NCBI GenBank assembly: GCA_029259675.1
Contig: JAJDES010000110.1
Location: forward strand, 1-5,420
Direction of reading: 5' to 3'
Length of the DNA: 5,420 nucleotides
Origin: Planctomycetota bacterium
GTDB lineage: Bacteria > Planctomycetota > UBA1135 > GCA-002686595
Every line of letters begins with the position of its first letter. Position 1 is the stretch's first letter. The position numbers and the translations under genes are program-made. The notes below the pieces were generated by a model. It was given only the letters and a program-made list of their open reading frames with translations. It was not told the origin of the DNA and did no database searches. Below, piece by piece: positions 4,822 to 5,420 of this stretch.

Positions 4822-5420
4822 GCGCCGGCCAACAGACCGGCCTCGCGCAGGCGGCCCTCCATCAGCTCGCCCAGGTTGGCGGGCGTGGGAGATACCGTGG
4901 CACCGGCCCGTTCGAGCGCGGCAATCTTGTCCCCCGCCGTGCCCTTGCCGCCGGAAATGATCGCACCTGCATGGCCCATGCGACGCCCGGGAGGCGCGGT
5001 GACTCCGGCGATGAAGGAGACCACGGGCTTTTTGACATTGGACTGAATGAACTCGGCAGCCTGCTCCTCGGCCGTACCGCCGATTTCACCGATCATCACA
5101 ATGCCGTCGGTTTCCGGGTCGTTGTTGAAGGCCGTCAAGCAATCGATGAAGTTGGTCCCGTTGATCGGGTCGCCGCCGATACCGATGCACGGCGTCTGCC
5201 CCAAACCGCGGCTTGTCACCTGCCAAACGGCCTCGTACGTCAGCGGTCCCGAGCGCGAAACGATGCCGACTCGGCCGGGGTTGTGGATGTAGCCGGGCAT
5301 AATGCCGATCTTGCACTGGTCGGGCGTGATGATGCCCGGGCAGTTGGGACCGATCAGGCGCGAGTTCGAGCCGCGAACGGCGTCCATGGCGCGCACCATG
5401 TCCAGCACCGGAATGCCCTC
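4815..5420 (-). CDS. sucD: Succinyl-CoA ligase (ADP/GDP-forming) alpha subunit, 5' end outside window
   Basis: The visible part is the C-terminal 201 residues of an enzyme usually near 290 residues; the frame is open through the right edge, so the gene starts upstream of the window, and the GTG at 5408 is an internal Val codon. With SucC it interconverts succinyl-CoA and succinate with nucleotide phosphorylation in the TCA cycle. Landmarks by visible residue number are RLIGPNCPGIITP (21-33), CKIGIMPGYIHNPGRVGIVSRSG (36-58), GIGGDPINGTNF (79-91), IGEIGG (110-115) and AGVTAPPGRRMGHAGAI (138-154). The last contains the catalytic His150 that is phosphorylated in the reaction (codon 4971-4973). 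One oddity is SRSGPLTYEA, where SRSGTLTYEA is normal. The C-terminus is complete (LGELM, then a short tail ending GAN). sucC would be expected further right. Confidence 0.97.
   Translation of the reverse strand, partial: EGIPVLDMVRAMDAVRGSNSRLIGPNCPGIITPDQCKIGIMPGYIHNPGRVGIVSRSGPLTYEAVWQVTSRGLGQTPCIGIGGDPINGTNFIDCLTAFNNDPETDGIVMIGEIGGTAEEQAAEFIQSNVKKPVVSFIAGVTAPPGRRMGHAGAIISGGKGTAGDKIAALERAGATVSPTPANLGELMEGRLREAGLLAGAN

Noticed and set aside
5406..5408. GTG at 5408 as the sucD start
   Set aside because: The upstream codons in frame (EGIP) match the conserved SucD sequence, so this is an internal Val and the gene continues beyond the window.

Overview
This window is GC-rich bacterial chromosome. 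Every gene I can support lies on the minus strand, so the window reads biologically from right to left. It has the dense, overlapping gene packing of an ordinary chromosome, and I see no mobile element, CRISPR array, rRNA or tRNA. The mix of genes (TatA, MobA, long-chain polyprenyl synthase, a two-domain lipoprotein, a ResB-type protein) and frequent non-ATG starts (GTG twice, TTG once) would suit Planctomycetota or a related Gram-negative lineage. That assignment is an inference from gene style, not from a marker gene.

Right part (4584-5420): the 3' two-thirds of sucD (succinyl-CoA ligase alpha subunit, TCA cycle) enters from the right edge and stops at 4815. Just beyond its stop is a compact set of inverted repeats (4731-4821), most simply read as a transcription terminator region. 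Next comes mnmD, a stand-alone tRNA wobble-uridine methyltransferase (3717-4583), which probably has its own promoter.

Middle (3407-3716): a 310-base stretch without a convincing gene. It holds an AT palindrome inside an imperfect GC inverted repeat and probably the promoter of the next operon.

Left part (1-3406): a tightly packed five-gene operon, tatA - mobA - polyprenyl diphosphate synthase - tandem-domain lipoprotein - resB-like gene (cut by the left edge). Junctions are a 10-nt gap, an 8-nt overlap, a 41-nt gap (or a 7-nt overlap, depending on the lipoprotein start) and a 3-nt overlap. The shared theme is building an electron-transport chain: MobA makes the guanine-dinucleotide molybdenum cofactor, TatA helps export folded cofactor-bearing enzymes, the polyprenyl synthase makes a quinone side chain, and ResB serves c-type cytochrome assembly outside the membrane. 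The lipoprotein between them is the one gene I cannot name. It is two copies of one domain, each with a conserved cysteine pair, joined by a His/Gly-rich linker, and is the most interesting object here.
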